A stretch of 64,000 nt of DNA from Acaryochloris sp. CCMEE 5410 (GTDB taxonomy: Bacteria > Cyanobacteriota > Cyanobacteriia > Thermosynechococcales > Thermosynechococcaceae). Where the stretch lies: positions 124,001-188,000 of the forward strand of contig NZ_AFEJ02000002.1 of NCBI RefSeq assembly GCF_000238775.2. The letters run 5' to 3'. The translations under genes and the position numbers were made by a program. Each line of letters starts with the position of its first letter. The first letter of the stretch is position 1. The notes under the pieces were generated by a model. That model did not search any database and was not told the origin of the DNA. It saw nothing but the letters and a program-made list of their open reading frames with translations. This document shows positions 16,682 to 25,852 of this stretch, in pieces.

Positions 16682-17897
16682 ACAAGAACTGATCCACCCG
16701 GTCCAAAAAGGCCATATCCTCCTTGGGAAAGTTCACAGAAATTGGTTGTTTTTTCGCAAACCACCCCCGTTTGGGAGAGGGTACAGGCCGTAAAAAGTCA
16801 AAGGCCTGATTAAATTTTTGGGGCGTGGTCATAATCGGTGCATCCAAATGGCAGGGAATAATGCGGCGAAAATTCCATTGCGCCACTTGATCTGCCCACT
16901 GGAGCACCACCTCAGGATTGCGGTTAAAAATCAGCTTTCGCAGAATGGGGGCGACAATCGGATTTCCATTTTGGCGAAACGTATCGAAGGCTCTCTTCCA
17001 GTCAGGATTCCACTGGACGGGGAATAAGCCAAAATAAGCTTTCTTGGATCGATCAGGGGCCTGCCGAGCATCCTTAAAGGTTTGTTTGGTGTTAACAACG
17101 TCCAACACGCTCGGCTGGAAATAAAAGGCGAATAAAGCCATGCGCTGCCACCCTTTGCGCCGAACCGTTGGCGAATCTTCAACCACATCGAAGGCATTAT
17201 CCTTGGCATGGAACAGCATAGGATAGGGCGAAAACTGCAATACCTGAGGCGGGTTTACAGGAATAGAAACAATCGAATCCGTAATCAATAGGGTTTTGGT
17301 TGGTTTGTGATAGAGGGCGACTTCTTCAAATGGCCCGAGACCTAAATCCACCGGTCCTAAAATGGCATAGTCAAATTCATCGGCAAAGGGCGTATCGGCA
17401 CTGCTAGCCGGAAGTTTTTGGGTTTGACGGCCAGATAGCCCCAGCCAACTCAAGGGAATATTGAGTGGAAACGTCCATTGGCTGGGAGAGACAAAAACTT
17501 GGGCTTTGGGGAACCGTTTAGAGAAAGGTCCCGTAAACACCTTATGCTCAATTCCGGATGCAGTCGGCAGGATGATGTATTTAATCTCACCATGCTGTTC
17601 AATCAGATCTTTGACCAGGCGGATACATTCCCGTGTGGGGGCAACTGGCGCATACACCAACAACCCTCCTGCAGCCAGTTTAATAACGGTCATCCGCACC
17701 GGAATAATCACATAGAGAATGCCCTGGAGCTGCTCAAAGGTCCAAATCTTTCCTTTGACAATCTCTCTGCAGAGGGTCCGACGTTGACCATAGGGGTACA
17801 AGGGCACAAAAGGCCAATAGGGCCATGACCAATCCCTGGAGCGTTGGGGTTGTTTGGGTTCTGATTGATTTTGCTCGCTTCTCTGGGTTGTTGCCAC
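16623..17897 (-). CDS. DUF4336 domain protein
   Basis: About 424 residues from the GTG at 17897 (an upstream TTG at 17930 is in frame but gives a cysteine-rich extension that is less likely). DUF4336 proteins occur in cyanobacteria and plants and resemble metallo-beta-lactamase-fold proteins. Seen here: WSWPYWPFVPLYPYGQRRT (N-terminal), GGLLVYAPVAPTREC, EIKYIILPTASGIEHKVF, LLITDSIVSI, IIPCHLDAPI near the end. No transmembrane segment. Enzymatic activity is unproven. The last codons are duplicated in the left repeat at 14270-14331, which ties this gene to the history of the cassette-like island. Confidence 0.85.
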   Translation of the reverse strand: MATTQRSEQNQSEPKQPQRSRDWSWPYWPFVPLYPYGQRRTLCREIVKGKIWTFEQLQGILYVIIPVRMTVIKLAAGGLLVYAPVAPTRECIRLVKDLIEQHGEIKYIILPTASGIEHKVFTGPFSKRFPKAQVFVSPSQWTFPLNIPLSWLGLSGRQTQKLPASSADTPFADEFDYAILGPVDLGLGPFEEVALYHKPTKTLLITDSIVSIPVNPPQVLQFSPYPMLFHAKDNAFDVVEDSPTVRRKGWQRMALFAFYFQPSVLDVVNTKQTFKDARQAPDRSKKAYFGLFPVQWNPDWKRAFDTFRQNGNPIVAPILRKLIFNRNPEVVLQWADQVAQWNFRRIIPCHLDAPIMTTPQKFNQAFDFLRPVPSPKRGWFAKKQPISVNFPKEDMAFLDRVDQFLCDRNITPPAKPLPREASEQ

Positions 17898-18059
17898 TAC
17901 CACGCATCCACACTTCAATGATTGCCGCAAAGCGATCGTCTTTGCCTCAATTTAAGAGTGTAGACAAATCCTTGGCTAAAATGTTTGGCATCAAGAAATA
18001 TTCTCTGGGTCAGCCGAGTCAGCAGACCGACCGATACAGACATCGATTATTGACAGAAG

Positions 18060-18236
18060 CTAGGACTGCGGCCAATTTAGAGAAGGGTTGATAAGTTGGT
18101 TTTGCTCTTGTACTGGCAAAGGAGAGCCAGGCAGCAAATTGGGCCAAGAATTTGACAGCCAAAATAGGGTAACCATGAGCATGACAATCATCGTGGCATG
18201 ACTGAATACGACGAGGGTCTTGAACTGACTATCCAT
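18060..18236 (-). CDS. Small single-span membrane protein (58 aa)
   Basis: ATG at 18236 with AGAGAGG eight bases upstream, a good ribosome site. The protein begins MDSQFKTLVVFSHATMIVML and continues with a hydrophobic helix (residues ~7-28) ending FWL, then a proline/asparagine-rich hydrophilic tail (NLLPGSPLPVQEQNQ). Probably one membrane span with the tail outside. No known family. It lies upstream of the DUF4336 gene on the same strand (162 bp away). Confidence 0.45.
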   Translation of the reverse strand: MDSQFKTLVVFSHATMIVMLMVTLFWLSNSWPNLLPGSPLPVQEQNQLINPSLNWPQS

Positions 18237-18648
18237 AATTGGCCTCTCTCTGTAATGCTAAAAGTAGGCTGCCGACGTAGCGATATGAGTCTACAGTGCC
18301 ACAGGGAGATTCTAAACGGTCAGTTCTTTATATAAATCAAAGAAAAAAGGCCCCAAAAGTATATTTTAGAGCCATTAGCAGGTGATATCTGCATTAGAGG
18401 ATTTATAGAAGCTTGCGCCCCTATGCCTATATATCGGTCGGCCCTGGAGTTTTTACGCAAGTTCTGGGAAAGATTTAGAAAAATATTTTGGTCGTGCCTG
18501 AAAATGCTTACGCCCAAAGGATTTCATAAGATAAAAATTTATACAGGAACTCAACATCAGTTCCTTTTCTCTGTTGCTAGCTCATTGAGAACTGCACCGA
18601 GAGCATTCAAGGTAGGATCAAAACCACTAGCGTTAAATCTTAGTCAAC
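18237..18648. other. 412-bp intergenic region, no gene seen
   Basis: Divergent promoter space between the small membrane protein gene and the zinc-ribbon membrane protein gene. A-rich tract at ~18340-18350; no hairpin, RNA gene or credible ORF recognised. Confidence 0.4.
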
Positions 18649-18999
18649 ATGGCCAAGCGTTCTTCTTCCTCAGTCTCTGATCAAGCTTCTTCTCCAGAGG
18701 ATCAGGACTTTACGAATTCCATGCGCATTGTCGGTGGGGTCGGCTGGTCCAGCGTCATGACCTTAATCATTGGTATTGTCTTGGTGCTAATCCCTCAATA
18801 TCCAAGACCCTGGCTGTGGTATGTCATTCCTTTGTGGGTTGCATTATCAGGATTGGGCGTCTTTTTACAATGGTCCGTTGCCAGAGGCCCCTGCCCAAAG
18901 TGTGGTTTGGTTCAATCCGTACCCCCAACCTTGAAGCGCTGCCCCAACTGTCGCAGCTATCTGAAAGCGGTTGATCGAAAAATCGTCAAAGTGGGCTAG
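18649..18999 (+). CDS. Two-span membrane protein with C-terminal zinc ribbon
   Basis: 116 residues. Hydrophilic serine-rich N-terminus (1-25), two transmembrane helices (~36-53, SSVMTLIIGIVLVLIP; ~61-78, WYVIPLWVALSGLGVFLQW), then CPKCGLV...LKRCPNCRSY (~83-105), a four-cysteine zinc ribbon on the cytoplasmic side. Function unknown; similar short proteins occur in cyanobacteria. Its 3' end overlaps the opposite-strand phosphotransferase gene by four bases, so the two are convergent. Confidence 0.8.
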   Translation: MAKRSSSSVSDQASSPEDQDFTNSMRIVGGVGWSSVMTLIIGIVLVLIPQYPRPWLWYVIPLWVALSGLGVFLQWSVARGPCPKCGLVQSVPPTLKRCPNCRSYLKAVDRKIVKVG

Positions 19000-19985
19000 A
19001 ACAATTCCCATTCAGGAGATGACAACATTTTGAGCTGCTGAATTCGATGGCTGAAGTAGCTATCGTCTAGGCGACAGTTATCGTGGACCTTGGCTGACTT
19101 TAGGCCAATGGACCATTGCCAGATGTGGGCCGCCTGGGAAAAAGGCTGAATGGAGTCTTCTTCCTTGGGAGTCACAGCCTGAACGGTCTGATAGCCCTCT
19201 AGGAATGAGTTGCGGACCTTCTTTTCCATGCCAGTGCGAGCTGATACATGAAGGAACTTGGCTAGCTCAAAGGCCCGCCAACCATACCCACATTGGTCAA
19301 AGTCAAATAAGGTGACTTGGTTATCGTCGGTGAAATGAACATTGCCACTATGGGGATCGCCCCAGCACACACTCCAAAAAGGCGGATCTTTGGGCATGCC
19401 TTGCAGTTTGTTTTTAATTTCAGCAATGATTTCGATGATGTATTCCCGATCTTTAGGGCGATGTTGTAGAAAGGGTGCGATCGCATCTAAGGAATCATCT
19501 AACAAATAATCAAGGGTTAACGGTTGCCGATGGGCCTGGCTATGAAAATCCGTCGCGACTTGATGGAGCCGACCAATGGTTTCCCCCAGTTTCTGACCTT
19601 GGGTATAGTTCAGATCTCCCAGAGGGACCTGGCCCGGCGCAAAGTCAAATAAAGCTGCATAACGCTTCCCTTCAGGGGCCTCAATTTCGATAGAGAGTTG
19701 ACCATCTAGGGTCCGTAACGGTCGAGCAACCGGGATATCACGCTGCTGCAAAAAAACCAATAACTCCAGCTCAAAGTCAATTTCTGACTTCGTTCGCCAA
19801 TAGGCATGAGACACCCTCAGCACAAAGGGTTGCTCCGACGTTTCCACTAAGTAGACATCACTCAAACCTCGATGCCACAGCTTGCAGTTGGTAATATCCT
19901 TGATCTGGAAATGGGGCAAGATCCGAGATACTAAAGCATCGCAGGCTAAGGTTGAGTAGGTAACGGGGAAAAAGGGTGAGGTCAT
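18996..19985 (-). CDS. APH/SrkA-like phosphotransferase (aminoglycoside phosphotransferase fold)
   Basis: 329 residues of the protein-kinase-like APH fold. The catalytic loop is VCWGDPHSGNVHF (~208-220), where the usual HGD is WGD but Asp and Asn are kept; the metal Asp is in VTLFDFDQCGYG (~226). The N-lobe (PFVLRVSHAYWRTKSEIDFELELLVFLQ) keeps Lys and Glu-like positions. Overall it is closest in layout to SrkA/YihE stress kinases and homoserine-kinase-like proteins, which phosphorylate proteins or small molecules. Antibiotic resistance is not implied. Convergent with the zinc-ribbon gene, and no operon partner. Confidence 0.8.
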   Translation of the reverse strand: MTSPFFPVTYSTLACDALVSRILPHFQIKDITNCKLWHRGLSDVYLVETSEQPFVLRVSHAYWRTKSEIDFELELLVFLQQRDIPVARPLRTLDGQLSIEIEAPEGKRYAALFDFAPGQVPLGDLNYTQGQKLGETIGRLHQVATDFHSQAHRQPLTLDYLLDDSLDAIAPFLQHRPKDREYIIEIIAEIKNKLQGMPKDPPFWSVCWGDPHSGNVHFTDDNQVTLFDFDQCGYGWRAFELAKFLHVSARTGMEKKVRNSFLEGYQTVQAVTPKEEDSIQPFSQAAHIWQWSIGLKSAKVHDNCRLDDSYFSHRIQQLKMLSSPEWELF

Positions 19986-20339
19986 GGCGAATGGTGGGTC
20001 ATCCCGACTGAATCAACAAAACACCAAGCTGATGGTTAGGATGCCGTCAGAACTCTACAAAAGACTGCCAAGAACTAAACATTAAGCAGAACTTGACCAT
20101 AGGAAGAAAACAAGCTGTTATTATCCTTCGCTAAATCAGAAGACAAAACAGTGTTAACGGTTACAAGTTATGAAAACTCAAACTTATTCATAGACAAAAT
20201 AATATCAATATCCTGTCGATGAATAAAAAGGCGTCTCTTCTAACATCCGCCCTGTCATCTGCATTGAAGCTGTATTCTTATTGTTCTTTTTGGGGAAGAC
20301 TCAACTTAGAGAACGACAAATGTTATTTTCGTATTGATT
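19986..20339. other. 354-bp divergent intergenic region, no gene seen
   Basis: Carries promoters for the divergent phosphotransferase and lipoprotein genes. AT-rich around 20140-20240; no further element recognised. Confidence 0.4.
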
Positions 20340-21035
20340 ATGGCTTGGCTTAGAAACAGATATTGGATATGTGTGATTGCGAGTAGCTTACTGATTGGCT
20401 GTTCAGGCTCAGAGACAGCAAAGCAGTCTCCTCAACCCAACGTAAAGTCTCCGGCACCCAAGAGTGCACCTCAGGCTCCTCAACCCTCTCCTAAGGCCAC
20501 CACAGCGGCAAAGCCAGCGTCTCAGCCCAAACCTGCAGCACCCAAACCCGCAGCGCCAAAACCTGTATCTGCTCCAGCGAAGGTGAAGCTCTCGCCCGCG
20601 CCTAAAGTAGAGCTATCGAAATCAGAAAAACAGCTGGTCAGCAAAGTCCAAAAAGAAGTGCAGAAAAAAGGCTCTGTTGCTAAACAGGATACCGGCCATA
20701 CTTATTTGGGCAATGTTCTGAGATCGCAACAGGCTGAGAAGTTAGTCACCGGTCGATTCACCACCAATTTACAGAAATTAGAATCTGATTCCCCCAAAGA
20801 TAGCGGTGAATTTCAACTGCAAGTACTAGAGGCCAATGAGAATAAGGCCATCGTGGCTGCGATCGCAAAACAGAACGGCATCTTTAGCTACACGGGTGCG
20901 GTCTATGCCCAGGACGCCAGCATTCCCGTTTCTGCAATTTGCAAATCGAATGAGCCCACTCAAACGCCACCGGGTACTCCAAGGCTCACAGGCTCTACAA
21001 TTGTCTGTGCCCAAGGCTCAACGGTGGTTGAATAG
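20340..21035 (+). CDS. Lipoprotein with type IV pilin-like G/H C-terminal domain
   Basis: ATG at 20340 preferred over a TTG two codons earlier. A short signal peptide ends in the lipobox LLIGC, so the mature protein is lipid-anchored. Next comes a ~70-residue disordered P/A/K/S-rich linker, then KLSKSEKQLVSKVQKEVQKK. The C-terminal ~115 residues (TGHTYLGNVLRSQQAEKL...GRFTTNLQKLE, later SYTGAVYAQDAS, AICKSNEPTQTPPGTP, CAQGS) match the globular domain of cyanobacterial type IV pilin-like G/H proteins. The usual pilin N-terminal helix is replaced by the lipoprotein anchor. Likely faces the periplasm; role unknown. Confidence 0.75.
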   Translation: MAWLRNRYWICVIASSLLIGCSGSETAKQSPQPNVKSPAPKSAPQAPQPSPKATTAAKPASQPKPAAPKPAAPKPVSAPAKVKLSPAPKVELSKSEKQLVSKVQKEVQKKGSVAKQDTGHTYLGNVLRSQQAEKLVTGRFTTNLQKLESDSPKDSGEFQLQVLEANENKAIVAAIAKQNGIFSYTGAVYAQDASIPVSAICKSNEPTQTPPGTPRLTGSTIVCAQGSTVVE

Positions 21036-21211
21036 GGCAATCCTTTGGACTAGAGACTGAATGCTGACTATCTTCAGTAGTGGCAAACATTGAATCTGAA
21101 GGCAGAGATTCCCAAGAATAGACCGCCAAACGGGGATCGATCTATGGCAAGCTAGGGGGTGGAGCGATTCTGCTCCCTGAGTTTCCTTATCGTGGCCTTA
21201 CCCCCTTCACC

Positions 21212-22438
21212 ATGCAGACTTTATCAACCCCTGTCACAGAAACTGACGAGCGGTCCACCCCTGTCTCCACATCAATCATTCGGCGTAAGACACGCCCCGT
21301 TCCCGTTGGGGATGTGATTATTGGTGGGGGCCATCCGGTGGTGGTTCAGTCCATGATTAATGAAGATACTCTAGATATTGATGGCTCTGTTGCCGCCATT
21401 CGCCGTCTGCATGAGTTGGGCTGCGAAATTGTGCGAGTGACGGTACCTAGCATGGCCCATGCCAAGGCGCTGGCCACTATCAAAGAAAAATTAACGACCA
21501 CTTACCAAAAAGTCCCCCTCGTTGCGGATGTTCACCACAACGGCATGAAAATTGCCCTGGAAGTGGCCAAGCATGTGGATAAGGTCCGCATTAACCCCGG
21601 CCTATATGTCTTTGAAAAAGCCAAGGATGATCGAACCGAGTTTTCACAATCTGAATTTGATGATATTGGCGATAAAATTCGGGAAACCCTAGAACCCTTG
21701 GTCGTTTCTCTGCGAGACCAAAACAAGGCGATGCGAATTGGGGTCAATCATGGCTCCCTAGCTGAGCGGATGCTGTTCACCTATGGGGATACGCCAGAAG
21801 GCATGGTGGAATCCGCCCTGGAATTTATTCGCATCTGCCAATCCCTGGATTTCAACAATCTGGTGATTTCGATGAAGGCGTCTCGGGTACCCGTGATGCT
21901 GGCCGCCTATCGCCTGATGGCGAAGCGCATGGATGAGTTGGGCATGGATTATCCCCTGCACTTGGGCGTAACGGAAGCTGGAGATGGTGAATATGGCCGG
22001 ATTAAATCGACGGCTGGCATTGCCACCCTCTTAGCAGACGGCATTGGCGATACCCTGCGGGTGTCCCTGACCGAATCCCCAGAGAAGGAGATTCCAGTTT
22101 GCTACAGTATCCTGCAAGCCTTGGGCCTCCGCAAAACCATGGTGGAATACGTGGCTTGTCCCTCCTGTGGGCGGACGCTCTTCAATTTGGAAGAGGTACT
22201 TCATCAAGTGCGCTCTGCAACGAACCATCTGACGGGTCTGGATATTGCCGTTATGGGCTGTATTGTCAATGGTCCTGGCGAGATGGCGGATGCGGACTAC
22301 GGCTATGTGGGTAAGCAACCTGGCTATATTTCTCTGTATCGGGGCCGGGAAGAAGTGAAGAAAGTTCCAGAGACTGAGGGAGTTGAAGAATTAATCAACC
22401 TGATTAAATCTGACGGTCGTTGGGTGGATCCTGAGTAG
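21212..22438 (+). CDS. ispG: 4-Hydroxy-3-methylbut-2-en-1-yl diphosphate synthase (IspG/GcpE)
   Basis: Converts MEcPP to HMBPP in the MEP isoprenoid pathway with a [4Fe-4S] cluster; in cyanobacteria ferredoxin is the electron donor. 408 residues, the short bacterial form. Visible: [16 protein letters not shown] (~46), KVRINPG (~125), GVNHGSL (~172), [14 protein letters not shown] (~258) and the cluster ligands in VACPSCGRT (two Cys) and [10 protein letters not shown] (third Cys) plus the ligand Glu. Its 3' end overlaps the opposite-strand exported protein by 35 bp, a tail-to-tail overlap. Confidence 0.97.
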   Translation: MQTLSTPVTETDERSTPVSTSIIRRKTRPVPVGDVIIGGGHPVVVQSMINEDTLDIDGSVAAIRRLHELGCEIVRVTVPSMAHAKALATIKEKLTTTYQKVPLVADVHHNGMKIALEVAKHVDKVRINPGLYVFEKAKDDRTEFSQSEFDDIGDKIRETLEPLVVSLRDQNKAMRIGVNHGSLAERMLFTYGDTPEGMVESALEFIRICQSLDFNNLVISMKASRVPVMLAAYRLMAKRMDELGMDYPLHLGVTEAGDGEYGRIKSTAGIATLLADGIGDTLRVSLTESPEKEIPVCYSILQALGLRKTMVEYVACPSCGRTLFNLEEVLHQVRSATNHLTGLDIAVMGCIVNGPGEMADADYGYVGKQPGYISLYRGREEVKKVPETEGVEELINLIKSDGRWVDPE

Positions 22439-23996
22439 TGATACGTTTAATCGTCTCTACGGTGGAATGCACTTGAACCAATTGCTGTGTGGTTGATTGA
22501 CCAACAAACGGTGCACCCGTATCAAATTTGAATAGGTCTCCTGTTCCGCCATCTAGGATTAGAGTGAGACGGTATTTGCGATCGCTGACCGCATCAAACT
22601 GAGACGTCAGTCCTGGGGCAACGTCCTCGCGCCATCCAGCTTGAATGGATTCAACCTTGCCCGTCTTACGGTTAAGGCGTTGTAATCCTGTAATCCCGCT
22701 GTCGCCAAAATCAAATTCGACAGTGAGCTGTTGGCGAGTTTGTTCAATCGAATGTCTCTTGCCAGCTAATCCATTGGTGAGCATAAAGTACTGTTGGTTG
22801 ATAGCAGGACCGTCAAAACTTTCTCGTAGAGGCTTGAAATACCCTACCAACACATCACCGTTGCGCCCCCTATATAGAGTGCCTAGATTTTTAACGTCTA
22901 GTCGCGTCATATAAGGATCAGCCTTGATATCCCAATGGGGAATTTCAGGAGCAATTAAATCTGCTAAAGCCGGAGGTCTGGGGACAATCCGCACATCTGT
23001 GCTGAGTAACCGAACCAGGGTCGGCCCTAAGTTGAGACTTTGTCGATTAATCTCAGCGATGTGCTGAAAGGCTGGAGTGGGCTGCTTACCAAAGGGTTGT
23101 TGAAAAAATGGAGCAGAGAACCGTCCCCCTAGATCTGTCGTGCTGTTGTATGTAAAAGCACTGATAAATTTAAATCCCAGGGTTAAGGCCGTGAATTGCT
23201 GCTGTCGGAGTTCCGATTCGGAGGGAAATCGAGGCCAGTTCCCAATCCCTGCAGCTGCACCTTTAAAGGTCTGTATCCATAAGCCATACGGAATAGGCTT
23301 ACGGCCCGTACCATCATGCCCCGCAAGGGCAAACTTTCGATAACGCATCATAGAGTAGTACAACTGGGCAGGGCGTCCGCCTTGATTTCCTAAATCGTTC
23401 CAAATCCCGTAGGGATAGGTATCTTTCATCAACAGATCGGGCTGGATGCGACGCATGTAACGTCTAATACTGAGGTCACTCGTACTGCCATAGCCCCCAA
23501 AGCGTTCATCTCCATGCTGATTGGTATATAACAGGGTGTTCGGTAGTCGGGGGCGATAATGTCTGATCCAGGTTTCTAATTCTTGAAGTTCTTTCTCTAA
23601 GCCAATATCTTGTTCATCTTTATATTGCCAACCAACTAAATTCTTGACTTGCCTGGATTGAAAGAACTGATCGGGCAAGCTTTGCGTCGGGTTCTCAGAA
23701 TTGCCGCGCCAAATCACCCATGGCTTCTTTCCTGCAATCGTATCGGTGGATGTTAGGGGTTGAGTGTTCAAATCTAATGTGGTGAAGTGGCTGGATTCCC
23801 AGTTTTGCCAAATATCGGCATCATTTTCACGCCCACCCGTTGTTAAGCCAACCACATAAGCATTAAGCTGTAATCCTCGTTGAATAAGGATGCGGTGGCC
23901 TTTGTCAAGGGTATGAAGCTGTTCTGGTTTTGCGATCGCATCGCCGCTTCCAGCCACAATCAGTCCCAAAAACAATCCACAGCTTTTGAGAAGCAT
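22404..23996 (-). CDS. Large exported protein of unknown function (possible TIM-barrel hydrolase)
   Basis: The ATG at 23996 is chosen because it starts directly with a signal peptide ([22 protein letters not shown], cleavage after AIA); an in-frame frame extends upstream without such features. ~530 residues are periplasmic or secreted. Segments like [51 protein letters not shown] and [17 protein letters not shown] suggest a (beta/alpha)8 barrel followed by beta-domains ([17 protein letters not shown]-like, [16 protein letters not shown]), a layout typical of glycoside hydrolases. I cannot name a family. Overlaps ispG by 35 bp at the 3' end. Confidence 0.65.
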   Translation of the reverse strand: MLLKSCGLFLGLIVAGSGDAIAKPEQLHTLDKGHRILIQRGLQLNAYVVGLTTGGRENDADIWQNWESSHFTTLDLNTQPLTSTDTIAGKKPWVIWRGNSENPTQSLPDQFFQSRQVKNLVGWQYKDEQDIGLEKELQELETWIRHYRPRLPNTLLYTNQHGDERFGGYGSTSDLSIRRYMRRIQPDLLMKDTYPYGIWNDLGNQGGRPAQLYYSMMRYRKFALAGHDGTGRKPIPYGLWIQTFKGAAAGIGNWPRFPSESELRQQQFTALTLGFKFISAFTYNSTTDLGGRFSAPFFQQPFGKQPTPAFQHIAEINRQSLNLGPTLVRLLSTDVRIVPRPPALADLIAPEIPHWDIKADPYMTRLDVKNLGTLYRGRNGDVLVGYFKPLRESFDGPAINQQYFMLTNGLAGKRHSIEQTRQQLTVEFDFGDSGITGLQRLNRKTGKVESIQAGWREDVAPGLTSQFDAVSDRKYRLTLILDGGTGDLFKFDTGAPFVGQSTTQQLVQVHSTVETIKRITTQDPPNDRQI

Positions 23997-24431
23997 CGCC
24001 GGTGGGGACAGAGGTTTCGATCTGCCGAGACTGGAGCAGACTTGTGTTCTGCAGGGCCTTTCCATTGCCATATTTCCCATCAGTGAGGTGACGATACGGT
24101 ATCAAATCATTCAGCATGATACCGAAGTGCGATCGCATCCTCCCATATATTTAGAATCCCGCAAAATCTTCAACATCCTACCTTGGGAACCTGCACTTAT
24201 AGGCCCGGGAACCTAGGGGGCCAAAATTCATCAGTAAGCCTAGTTTTTGACCATCCTCAGAAAATTTTGAGGCAATTATAGAATTGGCGGGATAGGGTTG
24301 AGGGACTTTATGATAGGAAGACTAAGACGGATCTTCTGGGGGGAGCTGCAGATTCGTTTCCAAAATGAATCTTTTAGATTAGTCCCTTAGGAAATAATAT
24401 TAAAATACTTATCTCTCTTGCTTAAGCCTTT
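23997..24431. other. 435-bp divergent region, no gene seen
   Basis: Between the exported protein and the VanY operon. One HIP1 octamer near 24131 and a G/C-rich patch at 24205-24225; no RNA or ORF with ribosome site recognised. Confidence 0.4.
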
Positions 24432-25181
24432 ATGTACGACGATATTCCAGAGGCCCGTCGGCAGGCCGTTCCAAAAACGGCGTCTTCACCTTCTCGAGGT
24501 AACCCTGCCCTATGGATTGGCAGTGGCATTGGACTGTTGGCGATTGCTATTGGAGCCGCATTTGCAGTCGGCTTATTCAAGCCTGAACCCTCCCAAAGCA
24601 AGGTAGAAACTAGCCCCACAGCATCCCCCCCTCCAACAGGGGGAACAGAGGCCCCTAATACCCCAGATACGACCTTAGGGCATTTTTCCTACAAGGTGGC
24701 CCCAGAGAACGAATTGCAAGCCATCACCGCAGACAACCGGATTCGTTTACGGTCATCCGCCGCTCGGGCCTACAAGCAAATGTCCGCAGCAGCAGCATCA
24801 GATGGGATCAAGCTTCAGGCCCTATCCGGGTTTCGAACCGTAGAGGATCAAGATTATTTATTTTTTAGAGTGAAAGAAAAGCGAGCTCAAGGTGCCCAAC
24901 AGAGAGCTAAAGTCAGTGCTCCTCCTGGACGTAGCGAGCACCATACTGGCTACGCCATGGATATCGGCGATGCAACTCAGCCAAAGACCCATGTGAATGT
25001 CACGTTTGAAGAGACTCGGGCCTTTGAGTGGCTGCGAAAAAATGCACCCCGGTATAGCTTTGAGTTATCCTTCCCAAAAGGGAACTCCCAAGGGGTTAGT
25101 TATGAACCCTGGCACTGGCGTTATGTCGGTGACAAAGACAGTTTGGAGACCTTCTACAATGCCCGAAATTTAAAATCCTAA
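24432..25181 (+). CDS. D-alanyl-D-alanine carboxypeptidase, VanY/M15B type
   Basis: 249 residues. Short cytoplasmic N-terminus, one membrane anchor (~29-50, ALWIGSGIGLLAIAIGAAFAVGL), P/T/S-rich linker, then a peptidase M15B domain in the periplasm. Zinc and catalytic residues are seen in SGFRTVEDQ, SEHHTGYAMDIGD (His and Asp ligands) and YEPWHWRYVG (catalytic Glu, His ligand). It would trim the terminal D-Ala of peptidoglycan stem peptides. It opens a tight three-gene unit: the M41-like gene starts 5 bp after its stop. Confidence 0.92.
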   Translation: MYDDIPEARRQAVPKTASSPSRGNPALWIGSGIGLLAIAIGAAFAVGLFKPEPSQSKVETSPTASPPPTGGTEAPNTPDTTLGHFSYKVAPENELQAITADNRIRLRSSAARAYKQMSAAAASDGIKLQALSGFRTVEDQDYLFFRVKEKRAQGAQQRAKVSAPPGRSEHHTGYAMDIGDATQPKTHVNVTFEETRAFEWLRKNAPRYSFELSFPKGNSQGVSYEPWHWRYVGDKDSLETFYNARNLKS

Positions 25182-25186
25182 CCCTT

Positions 25187-25852
25187 ATGAATCAAACTCC
25201 ATTAAATGCGATCGCACTTTTCGTTGCCCTGCTCAGTGGTTCGATTCTGGTGGGTCCCATACTCCACATTGCCCCAGAAATTCCTTTTGCCTTTGCAGCT
25301 CTGGTTCTCGCTTTAGTGGTTGCGGATACCTTTGGATATCAGGGCAAAGGGATGACCTTGTTTCTGGATGGGTTTGCCCGGTTATCTCCTCAGTACCGCC
25401 AGCGGGTGATTCATCATGAAGCCGGACATTTTTTAACGGCTTATTTACTGGATCTACCGATTACGGGCTACACCTTAACGGCTTGGGAAGCTCAGCAACA
25501 GGGGGGTGGACAAGGGGGCATTTGTATTGAAACTCCAGTTGATTTTTCTGAGACCAGTGCCTTAGAACAGGTCGAACGCTATTGCACGGTTTGGATGGCG
25601 GGGGGCGTAGCTGAAACCTTTATCTACTCAGAAGCAGAGGGCGGCAAAGACGATCTACGACAACTTCGACGTACTTTAAACCGGCTCCATATGAATGTCA
25701 AAGTCCATGAGCGCCAAGCAGGAAATCGAGCCAGACAACTGATTCGGTCCAATTGGGACGCTTACGAAGCGCTGGTTCAAGCTATGACCGACCGCAAGTC
25801 GGTGGCGGACTGCTGCCAAATTCTGGAGCAACACTGCACGGTTGCAGTCTAA
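25187..25852 (+). CDS. Membrane-bound M41 (FtsH-like) zinc protease domain without AAA part
   Basis: 221 residues. Two hydrophobic helices (~6-25 and ~31-47) precede HEAGH (77-81), the zinc motif of FtsH proteases, with the HFLTAYLLDLPI context usual for that family. The third ligand could be D/E in GGKDDLRQLRR (~162-172). There is no AAA ATPase domain, so it is an ATPase-less relative of FtsH as found in cyanobacteria and chloroplasts. Substrates unknown. Stop and next start overlap as TAATG, implying translational coupling to the aminotransferase. Confidence 0.85.
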   Translation: MNQTPLNAIALFVALLSGSILVGPILHIAPEIPFAFAALVLALVVADTFGYQGKGMTLFLDGFARLSPQYRQRVIHHEAGHFLTAYLLDLPITGYTLTAWEAQQQGGGQGGICIETPVDFSETSALEQVERYCTVWMAGGVAETFIYSEAEGGKDDLRQLRRTLNRLHMNVKVHERQAGNRARQLIRSNWDAYEALVQAMTDRKSVADCCQILEQHCTVAV

